DNA of 8,998 bases from Candidatus Altimarinota bacterium (GTDB taxonomy: Bacteria; Patescibacteriota; Gracilibacteria; BD1-5; UBA2023): positions 1-8,998 of the forward strand of contig CALREC010000017.1 in NCBI GenBank assembly GCA_943355085.1, read 5' to 3'. Under the pieces are notes generated by a model. It did not search any database, was not told where the DNA came from, and worked only from the letters and a program-made list of their open reading frames with translations. Every line of letters begins with the position of its first letter. The first letter of the stretch is position 1. Shown piece after piece: positions 1 to 8,444 of the stretch. The translations under genes and the position numbers were made by a program.

Positions 1-240
1 TATAATATTATAAAAGTACTTGAAAATAAACACCACTTTATAGATCTACTAGAGGGGCTCGATATAGGCGATAAAGTATCGGTTTTTATCGGAGAAGAAA
101 ATATATTTCCAGATCTTGAAACCTGTACTATGGTTGTCAAGAAGATTGATATAGAAGGAAAGATAGGGTATCTCGGTATCCTCGGATCTCTGAAGATGGA
201 TTATGCTTTTAATATCGCGGCAATGAGAAATATCCTCTAA
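1..240 (+). CDS. hrcA: Heat-inducible transcription repressor HrcA, C-terminal fragment (5' end outside the window)
   Basis: The frame is open from base 1 and ends at TAA 238-240, giving the last 79 residues. HrcA is a DNA-binding repressor that binds CIRCE operators upstream of chaperone genes and releases them on heat shock. The fragment carries the C-terminal signature of the family: a 'LLE-LDIGDKVSVFIGEEN' type stretch (IGEEN at fragment residues 30-34) followed by G-x-LGILG-x-x-KMDY (residues 56-68), which matches the usual 'G-LGIIGPTRMDY' block. The Pro-Thr-Arg of that block is replaced by Ser-Leu-Lys, a divergence that fits a CPR lineage. The N-terminal winged-helix part would lie upstream. 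It contains no in-frame TGA. The next gene converges on it with a 26 bp gap, so any grpE/dnaK partners are not downstream. No CIRCE-like inverted repeat was seen in the window. Confidence 0.85.
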   Translation, partial: YNIIKVLENKHHFIDLLEGLDIGDKVSVFIGEENIFPDLETCTMVVKKIDIEGKIGYLGILGSLKMDYAFNIAAMRNIL

Positions 241-266
241 TATCAGATTAACTTAATTTGTTATAA

Positions 267-752
267 TTAACGACCGACGAGAAAATCATAGTCTTTTTTC
301 TCCCTTCCATCACTGATTGTTACATACACCCTAAGTGTCTTTGTGGTATCTAATGCACGAAAAGAGCTCCAGAATGTAGTGACACCGGTTTCGGTATCGC
401 TTGTTCTTTCGAGAGAAATGCCAGTAAACGTGAGGTTGGTGTCGTAGCTTCCAGTAAAACAGCTGAGATTATCAGAACCAAAGTTGAGAGATTGTGTACT
501 AGTCATACTTACAACAGTATTGTACCCAAAAGATTCTATACATGCTTTGGATGAAAGAAAAAGACTATCCATGGTTTTGGAGTTTTCGAGCATATTCATC
601 TGGTAACTATTGCCCGAGATGAGTTTTAATATTGCAAAAAACACACTCGAGAGTATGAGTGACGCGATGAGCACTTCTATGAGAGTAAAACCTCGTTTTG
701 CATGACAAGATGTCGTTTTAGATGATCGAAAAATAGGTGAAATTTTTTTCAT
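267..752 (-). CDS. Type IV prepilin-like protein (prepilin N-terminal cleavage/methylation motif)
   Basis: This is a complete 161-residue ORF with start CAT 750-752 and stop TAA (plus-strand tta 267-269). It has a positively charged leader of 21 residues ending in KRG, then FTLIEVLIASLILSSVFFAI. The prepilin peptidase cut would fall between G21 and F22, and the conserved Glu at mature position 5 is E26. The hydrophobic stretch at about residues 22-45 is the N-terminal helix that anchors the subunit and packs in the pilus core. The rest is a small, Thr/Ser-rich, probably beta-rich head with two Cys (in SKACIES and LSCFTG) that could form a disulfide. The size suits a minor pilin or pseudopilin (PilV/GspI-like), but the head is too divergent to name. 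It is divergent from the giant surface gene at 933 and convergent with hrcA. No Shine-Dalgarno is visible. The ORF has no in-frame TGA although it holds nine glycines. Confidence 0.85.
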   Translation of the reverse strand: MKKISPIFRSSKTTSCHAKRGFTLIEVLIASLILSSVFFAILKLISGNSYQMNMLENSKTMDSLFLSSKACIESFGYNTVVSMTSTQSLNFGSDNLSCFTGSYDTNLTFTGISLERTSDTETGVTTFWSSFRALDTTKTLRVYVTISDGREKKDYDFLVGR

Positions 753-806
753 TGAATGTACATTATGAATAATGAATATCGTCTTCTATTTGAGAGTGTA
801 TTCTAA

Positions 807-834
807 AATATAAAAAATTCTAATTTTTTGTTAA
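807..834 (-). promoter_or_regulatory. Candidate sigma70-type promoter for the prepilin gene
   Basis: On the minus strand, TTAACA (plus 829-834) and TATATT (plus 807-812) are separated by 16 bp. Each matches the -35/-10 consensus at five of six bases. The start of transcription would lie roughly 45-50 bases upstream of the prepilin ATG. The region is very AT-rich, so chance matches are common. Confidence 0.3.
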
Positions 835-867
835 AAGTATTTTTTTAGAATAATCTAGTATTTTTGG

Positions 868-896
868 TTTGCATTTGACATAATATAGCTTAGAAT
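868..896 (+). promoter_or_regulatory. Candidate promoter for the giant surface-protein gene
   Basis: TTTGCA (868-873) and TAGAAT (891-896) are spaced by 17 bp. The -10 matches consensus at five of six bases and the -35 at four of six. Transcription would begin near 903, giving a leader of about 30 nt before ATG 933. The -10 box coincides with one TTAGAAT heptamer. The nearby perfect TTGACA at 875-880 has no -10 at the right distance. Confidence 0.3.
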
Positions 897-932
897 CGGT
901 GGGTTTATTTTATTCTCTCATATTTAACATCT

Positions 933-1052
933 ATGAAGGTAGCGTCTATTTCCCGTAAGATTCTTTCTGGAAGTCTTGCCTTTTTTCTATTGAGTTCCAA
1001 TTTTTCTTTTCTCTGAGTTGTTCTAGAGCCTGTTATAAATAATACGTATGCG
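933..1052 (+). other. N-terminal signal peptide of the giant surface protein
   Basis: Residues 1-9 carry two Lys and one Arg (MKVASISRK). They are followed by a hydrophobic core (about 10-31) that includes the first UGA at residue 28. A plausible signal peptidase I site is T-Y-A|S after residue 40. An uncleaved anchor is possible. Confidence 0.7.
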
Positions 1053-4000
1053 AGCGTTTATCCAGCGTATGATCCAAACGTCGTGTATGCATCTGGAGGT
1101 ACTTTTAGTTATCAAAGTATCAATATTAATGTCACAGGAACTGGAGTTGGTAACACGAACAGTACGTATTCTCCAGGATGTGATACCAAAGATATCGCAG
1201 TATGGAGTGGGACATCTATTCAAATCTGGGCAGCATGTAATGCTGGAGCGAATACTTCCTATAGCGGGAGCGGACAATCCGTGAACTTTGAGGCCGGAGG
1301 GCCGACTACTGGCTCCGGATGACAGACATCATATATGGGGTATTATTATCAATGGCATAGAAATGAGCCTATAACTGGAGTAGCATCTACAGGTGTACTT
1401 GCCAATGTTTCATCTGGGATTACTGCAGCAGGACATTCGTTTTTTATCACAGGATCAACTGCATATAACTATAACTGGGCAGCATTTACTGGTACGAGTT
1501 CTGATCCCACTTGGGCCGATTCACCTTGTGGAAGTGGATATGTTATACCATTCTCATCTGATTGGAATAAAACAGTCAATATACTGGGAACCGATTTAAA
1601 TTTCTTTGAAACATCTTTGAAATTACCTCGTGCATGAGATAGAGCGAACGATGATCAGTATATCCAAGGATTTGGTAAGTATTGGGCGGCAGATCCAAAT
1701 GGACAAGAAGCAAATGGTCTTTGGTTTGACTCGAATGGGTCTGGAAGTATTGATATTAAGGATGTTCGGAAAAGATCCGTCGGTTCATCCGTTCGCTGTA
1801 TGATGAATCTTTCTCCGGGCCTGACAGCGAATGGTCAATGTGGTCGAGCAAATAATGGAACATTCCCCCCCGCAAATTTTACAAATCTTACAGCTTTGGA
1901 AAAATGTACTACAGGAACATACTGAAGTGGAACTGAGTCTACGGCTGGATGGGGTTGGTCATGTATGGGTGCACAAGCTGTCTCCTGTTCTGCTAAGAAA
2001 CAAACTACCACCAATACTTTTAATATTACCAAGAATTACCAGGCTACCTGATCGGGACTTTTGACTTTGTTTTTTAGTGAACCCATTCGATTAAGTGGTA
2101 TAGATGGATCTGGTTGAACTTCCGATGATGCAACTGGATCTATTTCTGGATCTGGTTCCCCAGGCATCAGTATCAATAATAGTTTATCAAATAGTGGACA
2201 ACTTGTGTTTACAGCATCTGGATTGATAACAGGACAATCATATGAACTGACTCTGAGTAATATCGTTTCTCTCAATTACTGACATAACGGAAATGATCGA
2301 CAACTGCCTATGAATTTTAAATACCTATTTACTTGGGGAACAGCTTGAAACAACAGTACAAAACTCATCGATTCCAATCCACAAAATCGCATGAGCAATG
2401 TAGCGATCGGGATGTCAGATATGAGTATGTATTTTTCCAATGAATTATCCGGGGCAACGGTCACATCTACGGGTATTCAATTGTACCAGGATAATGTGCT
2501 TTTTACTGGCTCCATATCCAGTAGTTATACTGGCGTAACACTTCCAAGTGGTACTTCGGGTGGAAAAATCTCTACAACTATTCCACCCTGAAGCCTCTTG
2601 GCAGGAAAGAATTATAAGCTCGTTATTCCAAATACTATACGTGATATAAAGGGGTATTTTCTCGATGGAACAAGTGGGTATGGCAATAATCAGGAAATAT
2701 TTTTTAGTACTATTTCAAATGTTACTACTCAGACAGGTGCAAATCCTGCCACTGCCTCATCTCTCTATATTCGATCTACTGTACCATTTCCTGGAGCTTT
2801 TGGAGTACCGACAAATAGCAAACTTCAAGTGGAGTTTTCTGATCCGATCGATGCGACCGGATCCAATCTGGAAAAGGTACGAGTATTTGCATTTTCTGGT
2901 GCCAATGATATGAGCGGCATCCTCGTAACATCTCTTTCTCGATCGCTCGATGTTTCTGGAAAGATTCTCACTCTTTCTGGTTGACTCCTCGGTGCTGATA
3001 AAAAGTATGAACTTCGAGCCACATGAGATCTTCGTTCTGTTTTTGGAACCTATCTTGGTGGATGAACTGGAGCAACCATCAAGGTGGTATATAGTTCGAA
3101 TTTTACCACAGCAACAGGGAGTGATACTACTCCAGTGAAAATAGCATGGACCTATCCAGGAAGTTGAGCGACCAATCAATCAATCGATATACGATCTATC
3201 GATATAGGTTTTGATAAAGCACTTGATACGAGCAGTGTGAGTACTCAAACTCTTCAACTCTCACAAAATAATACCCTAGAATCGGGAGTTTCAGTTACAT
3301 ATGAAGTTGGTACAAAAACGGTTCATATGAGCAAAGTAGGAGGATTTCAAGCAAATACTACGTATCAAGTTACGGTGCTTTGAGGAGCAAATGGAGTAAA
3401 AACTCTTGCAGGAAATGCTCTTCAGGGAGGTGGAAACTCTACTTTCTCCTTTACTACAGGATGATCAACAAACATAGATCCTTTTATTATTTCTGAGGCT
3501 CAAGTCTACCCAACAAAAATACTAGTTCGATTTTCACGTGATGTTATTGCAACGAGCTCTACATCAGCTGACTATACGAGCTCTGTACTCAATCCAGAAA
3601 ATATTTATATGATGAAGTATGCAACTGGAGTAACACTCGGTGCGACCTCGAGTCCAGAAACCATTTTTGGAAGTGCATCTACAGTCAATTTGAGTGGATC
3701 GACATTTTCATACGATAGTTCCAAAAGAGAGCTTACTATTATGAATTTCCCTACATCTTTCGCAATAAGCACGAGTACGACGACTCAGAATCTTGTTGGT
3801 TTTATCATGACTGGAGTCACTGACACCAAAGGAAATACTCTTTCTTCTACAAATGGTGGATCAAAATTTTATGGGCCTATTATGTCAGAAAATTTTCTCA
3901 ATACTGTATGAGGTACCACAACAGCCACAACAGTATATAATATATATGATTTTACCCCAGTATCACTCGTTCCAGATATCAATATGGCAGGCAAAACCAC

Positions 4001-7000
4001 CAGATATCATCTCTCATTTCCTACCACGCAGATTTTGTGAAGTGGTTCTATCATCGAGCTTGCTTTCCCTACCGGCTTTGATGTGAGTAATGTATCCAAG
4101 GACACTATATCTTTGTATCCAAATTCCAATATTACAGGGAGTGGAAATTTCTCATTTGAAGTTGCAACTGGATCTTCAAATAAAGTTATACTTACGCTTA
4201 CAAATGCCGACTCTCATCTTAAGACCGGTCAAAAAACATATATCAATATGGATCTTGTAGGGGTAGTAAATCCGACTGCAGCAATGCAATTTGGAACCGA
4301 TGGTTATAAAGTAGATGTAACTACGAAAACCGTCGGATGATCCATGATCCTCGAATCGCTCAGAAGTAATGCCATATTTATCCAATCTGCTGGTGCATAT
4401 ACTCTCAGTGTTCAACTACAGACGAGCACAGGTGCTTCGCTTTCGGTTCCCAATCTGCTCGTGAGGCTCAATGGATCACAACTTGGTATGATAGAGGGAC
4501 TCAGTGATGCCTGAGGTCTCGTGACATTCTCATGACTCTCTTCGGGAGAATACTATGTCGGAACGGATCCGATGGTTCTCAATAATACTCATACTCAAAC
4601 TGCCTACCTCGGAAATCCTGTTCCCACTCGAGTAAGTCTTGCTGGAAACCAGACAATGAATATGAAACTTTCTGATTCAACATCAGATCTTACTCTCAAA
4701 ACTCTCTCGCTCAATATTTCAAGCCTTCCGGCGAATGAGAAAATAGTTGTTTGGGCATCTTCTCCTTCTGGGTATTTTGAGAAAAAATTCTCGGCAAGTA
4801 GTACGGGAAGCATTGTTGATACTTGGAAACTCAAAGCAGATAAGTGGCAAGTAGGGGTGCGTCCAGATTTCGGATCAACCGCTGCTTCTTCCATGATGAA
4901 TTATGTACAGCCTACTTGGCAGTCTCCACTTTCATCTGAGATTGATATGCGCTCTACAAGTGGAACGTATACGAAGGTGATAAACTCTGCAAATCGAATA
5001 CTGAGTGTCACCCTGACAGATGGAACAAATCCTATTCCAGGTGCTTCTGTTTGGGCATATAGTCCAGGTGGACAGATTATGGGATCCAATGGTATGACTG
5101 ATACAAACGGTCAAGTTCAATTGAAGCTTATGGATGGATCATACACAATCGGAGCTCGTGCAGAATGACTTCCCCCTATCCCAGAAACAAGTATCACGAT
5201 GAGTTCTAGTACTACTCTCTCTCTTGTGGTTCGAAAGCCAAGTCTTCAAATCGGTGGTAAGATCCTCTCGGGAGACAATGGATTACAAAATGCAGGAGTC
5301 TACGCATACCAGATTCGCAGCTCTGCCGATCCAAAACCAGTAGGCAATTCTGTCAATGCTATGACCGATGCAAATGGTTCATATAAATTCTTTGTAAATG
5401 AAAATACAACGTGGAAAATCTGAGCATTTGTCCCATGAATCGGATGACTCGATGAAAGAATAGTGAGCGTAGGATCTTCCAATGTTACAGAAAATTTCCT
5501 CGCATCCGCAGTTGTTCTCTATAGCGTAACTGGATCAGTCGCCAATCTTCCAAGTAATACTTTTGCCAATATCTGGGCAGAGAGCACTGATGCGCTCGAC
5601 TATTATGGAAACTTCACAACTACCGCTCTGGATGGAAGTTATTCGCTCCAATTAAAATCTGGGAAAGTCTATAAACTTCATGCATTTGTTCCATGACATG
5701 GTGAAATTGGACTCATTTCTCTTGCAGCACTGAACGCCAATCTTCCAGGTCAAAATTTTAATGTTTGATCAACCTTAAACGCACTTACTATCAATATACA
5801 ATCAGCAGGAACTAATACAGTTGTGGATGAATTTCTTATAGATTATATCAATACAACAACAAAAGTCGGAGGAACCAAGAAAATACTTGCAAACAGTGGA
5901 GTGATTCTTGATCTCGCCCCAGCGAGCTATGAGGTCCGCATTGCGATGCCAGGTTCTTCGAGACTTCCTTCTCAGAATATCAACCTCGGTAGCGGAAGTG
6001 GAACGCTCAACTTTGCTCTTGCCAATGTCCCAGTAACACTTTCCGGAACGGTTCGAGATCAGTGAGGATGAATTATAACTGAAGCTGTTGTGGAAGTATT
6101 TAATACAGGTGGAATTAATCTCTCAACCAAGACTGATAATTCTGGAAATTATACACTTAAAGTGAAGTGAGGAACAATCTATCAGATAATGACAAAAAAA
6201 TCTGGATATATCGCCGATAGTTTTACCGGAGTCACTGTTGGATCAGTATCTATCGGTTCTTTGAATCTCGCTCTCAGAAATACTTCTACAGCCAGTGATA
6301 TCATAACCGTTGCTGGAAGTATCTATCTCGGGTCTGGAACAAGTGACAATCTCGCCAAACAGAGTGCAAAAGTCTGGGCACAAGGGTATAATGCGGACGG
6401 AACCAAAAATGAAAAGTGGGCCGGAGCAGACACCGATGAAAATGGAGGATACATTCTCAAGCTCAAAACAGGACTTATCTGGAAGATTTCAAGTCGTGCA
6501 GATGGATACGAGAAAATAGAGAGTATCAGTATTGGTTCTGGAGTTGTCACGAATCAATCAGGAAAAGACATAGTTCTCGATCTTGTTTCTGGTTACACGA
6601 TAAAATCTCCTGTTTCGACAAATATGAATCCTAATAACGGAGGGGTTTTGAATGACAATAAAAATAAAATTAAGCTCGTTCTCCCGGTAGGTGCTCTCGA
6701 TGGATCGAAAGAAAGCGTAACAGTCATAACCAAGGAAACATCCAACGTCGTGGATAATGGAAATAGCAAACCAATAGGTGGATCTGCCAAAGATATACAA
6801 GCCATGTATACCGATGGAAGTGCTGTGACCGATTTTAATAGTGATGTCGATATAGAGCTCTCATACTCAAGCTGAGAACTTCTCTCAGCACTCGGAAGCT
6901 CTGGATACACGCTCGAAAATATCAACAATCTTCTCGTATCCTACTTTGACAATGCATCGTCTTCCTGGAGAACGATAGCAACAACAGTTCTTCTCTATAA

Positions 7001-8444
7001 TTCAGGCGGAACACTTCTCGGGAATTCAGATTCCATAAGCGTTCTTGAGCATGTGACACTTCGTGCGAAGACAAACCACCTGACTCTCTTTACATCTCTC
7101 GTGAGTACGATCGTGACCCAGTCTGTGGCAGCAAGTAGTTCATCATCAAGCTCGAGCTCAACTCCATCTACATGATGAAGTAGTGGCGGAAGTAGTGGCG
7201 GAAGTATTAGTAGTAATTCTGTATCTCTTACTACATGAATCGTTTCAACACTCAATTCTGTCTCCAAGTACCTCGGAGATACGACGCAAAGTATCGTACT
7301 CAAGTCCGGAGCCAATATCAACACGGTCCTTTCTATCACTCGAGATGGAAAGACTATTGCCCTCACTGATCTTCTGAAAACGAGTGCAAGTACTCTCTCA
7401 AATGTGAGTAAAAATCTCGTCAGTTTTGCGGTCGGCGATGTTGTCTCTACATCTAAGGATGGAAGTCTCGAGATTGCTCTCGATGGGTATTCAAAGATGC
7501 AACTGAACCCGGGGTCAAGCATGAAGATATCTGAAGCTGGAAGTGGCTTTCTTTCCTATGAAAACATAGGAGGAAGTGTCCAATACCAGTTTGACAAGCG
7601 AGACGGAGGAAAGTTCGAATACAAAGTAAAGGGAAAGACTGGATACGCAACGATTCGTGGAACAACGCTTGATGTATCGTCTGATACTACGAAAGATACC
7701 TACAAGCTCATAGAAGGAAAGATCGATATATATAATGCATTCCTGAAAAAAACGGTGAGTCTCGTCTCATGAGATAGCTACATTGCGTATGCAAACGGAA
7801 CCGAGGATGTAAGCAAAATAGCGACAGTAAAAACAGTAGTCACAACAGCTACTCCTGCAACTTCATCTTCTGGTGTTATTATGCCTACTCCTCAAACAAC
7901 AACAGTTCCATCCATACTTACTTGCTGAGCATTCTGAGATGTACTCAAAACGAGTGAATTCTGTCCTTATATTACAAAATTGAATGAAAAAGGAATTGCC
8001 AGAACAAATACTACCTTTGAGCCAAACCGCAGCATATCACGTGCGGAGCTCCTCAAGATGGCAAGTCTTTCAAAGTGAGGTGCGAATAGCTTCGATAAAC
8101 AATTTACCTATGCTGATATCAACTCAACCGATTGGTGGGCTCCGTATGTATCTACTGCAAAACACCTCGGATATATTTCTGCTATCAATAATAACTTTGA
8201 GCCAAATCGACCGATAACCCGAGCAGAAGCCATGAAGATTATCATGAACTTCTCAGGAATCAAGATATCATACGATGCAAAATACACCTACTCCGATATA
8301 AAATCCACTGATTGGTCTGCACCATTCATTTCTACAGCGAAAAAATCTGGAATCATTTCTACTACCGCCACCAACTTCCGACCAAATGATCCTATTTCGC
8401 GAGCGGAAGTGTCAAAGATTTTGTATAATATATTTTTTCAGTAG
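933..8444 (+). CDS. Giant secreted multidomain surface protein with C-terminal SLH domains; contains 37 in-frame UGA read as glycine
   Basis: The frame runs from ATG 933 to TAG 8442-8444 and encodes 2503 residues if UGA is sense. ATG 933 is the first start after an in-frame TAG at 891. Domains in order: signal peptide (1-40); FISUMP-like (about 125-291); Cys/Trp module (303-357); Ig-like Big_5/SbsA-type repeats (about 368-985); a further beta region (986-1212) ending in a GLVTFSGLSSGEYYVG turn; carboxypeptidase-regulatory-like beta domains (about 1357-1890); ZU5-like region (about 1891-2065); Ser tract and GGSS linker (2068-2095); FecR-like (about 2167-2290); three SLH domains (about 2331-2503). 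The protein is probably exported and held to the S-layer or wall polymer through the SLH end, acting as an adhesin or structural stalk; this role is inferred. TGA codons fall at 1014, 1320, 1635, 1923, 2049, 2115, 2280, 2346, 2589, 2982, 3024, 3063, 3165, 3381, 3462, 3909, 4038, 4338, 4512, 4533, 5166, 5421, 5436, 5445, 5694, 5766, 6063, 6069, 6168, 6873, 7173, 7176, 7236, 7770, 7926, 7935 and 8076. With the standard code it would stop at residue 27. No Shine-Dalgarno is visible. Confidence 0.92.
1305..1805 (+). other. FISUMP-like domain (residues about 125-291)
   Basis: The order of motifs matches the Fibrobacter-succinogenes major paralogous (FISUMP) family: GYYYQWHRNEP; then a Cys-containing CGSGYVIPFSSDW, equivalent to 'CP-GW-VP-EW'; then LKLPRA-[UGA]-DR, where the family has 'LPAAGYR'; then GKYWAADPNG (family 'GYYWSS'); then a closing RSVGSSVRCM (family 'G-SVRC'). 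The UGA at 1635 sits exactly on the conserved Gly. The family is a beta-rich extracellular domain of unknown molecular role, common in secreted proteins. Confidence 0.7.
1839..2003 (+). other. Short Cys/Trp module after the FISUMP domain (residues 303-357)
   Basis: It starts with CGRANNGTF, then a Cys in ALEKCTTGTY-[UGA]-SGTE, then GWGWSCMGA and a last Cys in VSCSAKK. The spacing recalls the repeat 'CG-A-G ... LC--GT---V----W-W-C-G ... C-A' found in secreted CPR and other bacterial proteins. Four Cys suggest two disulfides. The name and function of this module are not known to me. Confidence 0.5.
2034..3887 (+). other. Tandem Ig-like (Big_5/SbsA-type) repeats (residues about 368-985)
   Basis: About five divergent units share the pattern 'hydrophobic-x-F-S-x-P/D-I ... 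L-xx-G-xx-Y-x-L-x-hydrophobic ... G'. Examples are LTLFFSEPIRLSG with GQSYELTLSN, LQVEFSDPIDATG with DKKYELRAT, IDIGFDKALDTSS with NTTYQVTVL, and ILVRFSRDVIATS. This is the look of bacterial Ig-like Big_5 domains, which serve as rigid spacers in S-layer and other surface proteins. Unit borders are approximate. Confidence 0.6.
5001..6602 (+). other. Carboxypeptidase-regulatory-like beta domains in tandem (residues about 1357-1890)
   Basis: Several copies follow the family pattern 'G-x-V/I-x-D--G-x-P-I-x-G-A-x-V ... T-D-x-N-G-x-Y-x-L-x-L-x-x-G-x-Y-x-I'. Examples are NPIPGASVWAYS with MTDTNGQVQLKLMDGSYTI, NAGVYAY with MTDANGSYKFFV, TTALDGSYSLQLKSGKVYKL, KTDNSGNYTLKVK, and DTDENGGYILKLKTGLIWKI. 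These small prealbumin-like beta sandwiches are usual spacers in long secreted proteins. UGA falls at turns such as KI-[UGA]-AFVP-[UGA]-IG-[UGA]-LDE, where glycine fits. Confidence 0.65.
6603..7127 (+). other. ZU5-like beta region (residues about 1891-2065)
   Basis: The stretch NGGVLNDNKNKIKLVLPVGAL resembles the opening of ZU5-type domains ('GG-V ... V-VPAGAL'). The region ends in VTLRAKTNHLTLFTSLV, which resembles the 'v-a-v-HFT-F' closing strand that often follows in secreted proteins. The assignment rests on these two short motifs only. Confidence 0.4.
7134..7217 (+). repeat. Ser tract and GGSS tandem repeat linker containing paired UGA
   Basis: Nine serine codons (7134-7160) are followed by Thr-Pro-Ser-Thr, then TGATGA (7173-7178). 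A perfect 12-bp tandem repeat AGTAGTGGCGGA comes next (7179-7190 and 7191-7202). In protein terms this reads GG-SS-GG-SS-GG-S if UGA is Gly, so the TGATGA pair takes the place held by GGCGGA in the other units. It is a flexible linker between the ZU5-like and FecR-like parts. Confidence 0.85.
7431..7802 (+). other. FecR-like domain (residues about 2167-2290)
   Basis: The motif order matches the FecR family: VGDVVSTSKDGSLEIALDGYSKMQLNPGSSMKI near the start (family 'VGD-V-T--G-a-l-l-dGS-l-L-p-S-l'), then GGSVQYQF, then GYATIRGTTLDVSS (family 'a-v-vRGT-f-V'), then YKLIEGKIDI and a closing LVS-[UGA]-DSYIA (family 'L--Ge'). FecR proteins classically relay siderophore signals to ECF sigma factors. 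Here there is no transmembrane helix next to the domain, so an extracellular structural or binding role is more likely. Confidence 0.65.
7923..8441 (+). other. Three C-terminal SLH (S-layer homology) domains (residues about 2331-2503)
   Basis: SLH1 reads AF-[UGA]-DV ... YITKLNEKGIA ... FEPNRSISRAELLKMA. SLH2 reads FTYADI ... WWAPYVSTAKHLGYIS ... FEPNRPITRAEAMKII. SLH3 reads YTYSDI ... WSAPFISTAKKSGIIS ... FRPNDPISRAEVSKIL. Each has the F-x-P-x-x-x-I-x/T-RAE motif that defines the family. Three tandem SLH units normally bind pyruvylated wall polymer or pack into an S-layer, so they anchor the protein non-covalently at its C-terminus. SLH2 and SLH3 resemble each other most. SLH1 is flanked by Cys 2331 and Cys 2344, which could form a disulfide. 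Confidence 0.88.

Larger units (their letters stand above)
799..896. promoter_or_regulatory. AT-rich inverted repeats and four ATTCTAA/TTAGAAT heptamers in the divergent intergenic region
   Basis: TATTCTAAAA (799-808) is the exact reverse complement of TTTTAGAATA (843-852). Inside it, AAAAAATT (812-819) and AATTTTTT (822-829) form another perfect 8-bp inverted repeat. The heptamer ATTCTAA occurs at 800-806 and 817-823, and its complement TTAGAAT at 845-851 and 890-896, so two copies point each way. The pattern could be an operator shared by the prepilin and giant surface genes, or simply low-complexity AT-rich promoter DNA. The rest of 753-932 holds no ORF of note. Confidence 0.3.

Noticed and set aside
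241..266. Terminator between the convergent hrcA and prepilin genes
   Set aside because: The gap is only 26 AT-rich bases, and I found no stable stem in it.
875..880. Perfect TTGACA as -35 box for the giant gene
   Set aside because: The bases 16-18 positions downstream (around 897-904) are G-rich and give no -10 hexamer.
2757..3179. Minus-strand open frame of 140 codons
   Set aside because: It is antisense to the Ig-like repeats, with a Ser/Arg/Ile-rich product and no motif.
6995..7522. Minus-strand open frame of 175 codons
   Set aside because: It lies fully inside the giant gene opposite the linker and FecR region. It shows no recognisable domain and a composition typical of an antisense shadow.
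933..8444. A degraded pseudogene or a string of separate small ORFs
   Set aside because: All pieces share one frame, only TGA interrupts, no TAA or TAG occurs, and domain motifs continue across the TGA codons.
933..8444. UGA read as tryptophan (mycoplasma-type code 4)
   Set aside because: UGA falls where FISUMP, FecR, the F-x-G-L turn and the GGSS linker require Gly. TGG is abundant at typical Trp positions such as GWGW, DWW and YYQW.
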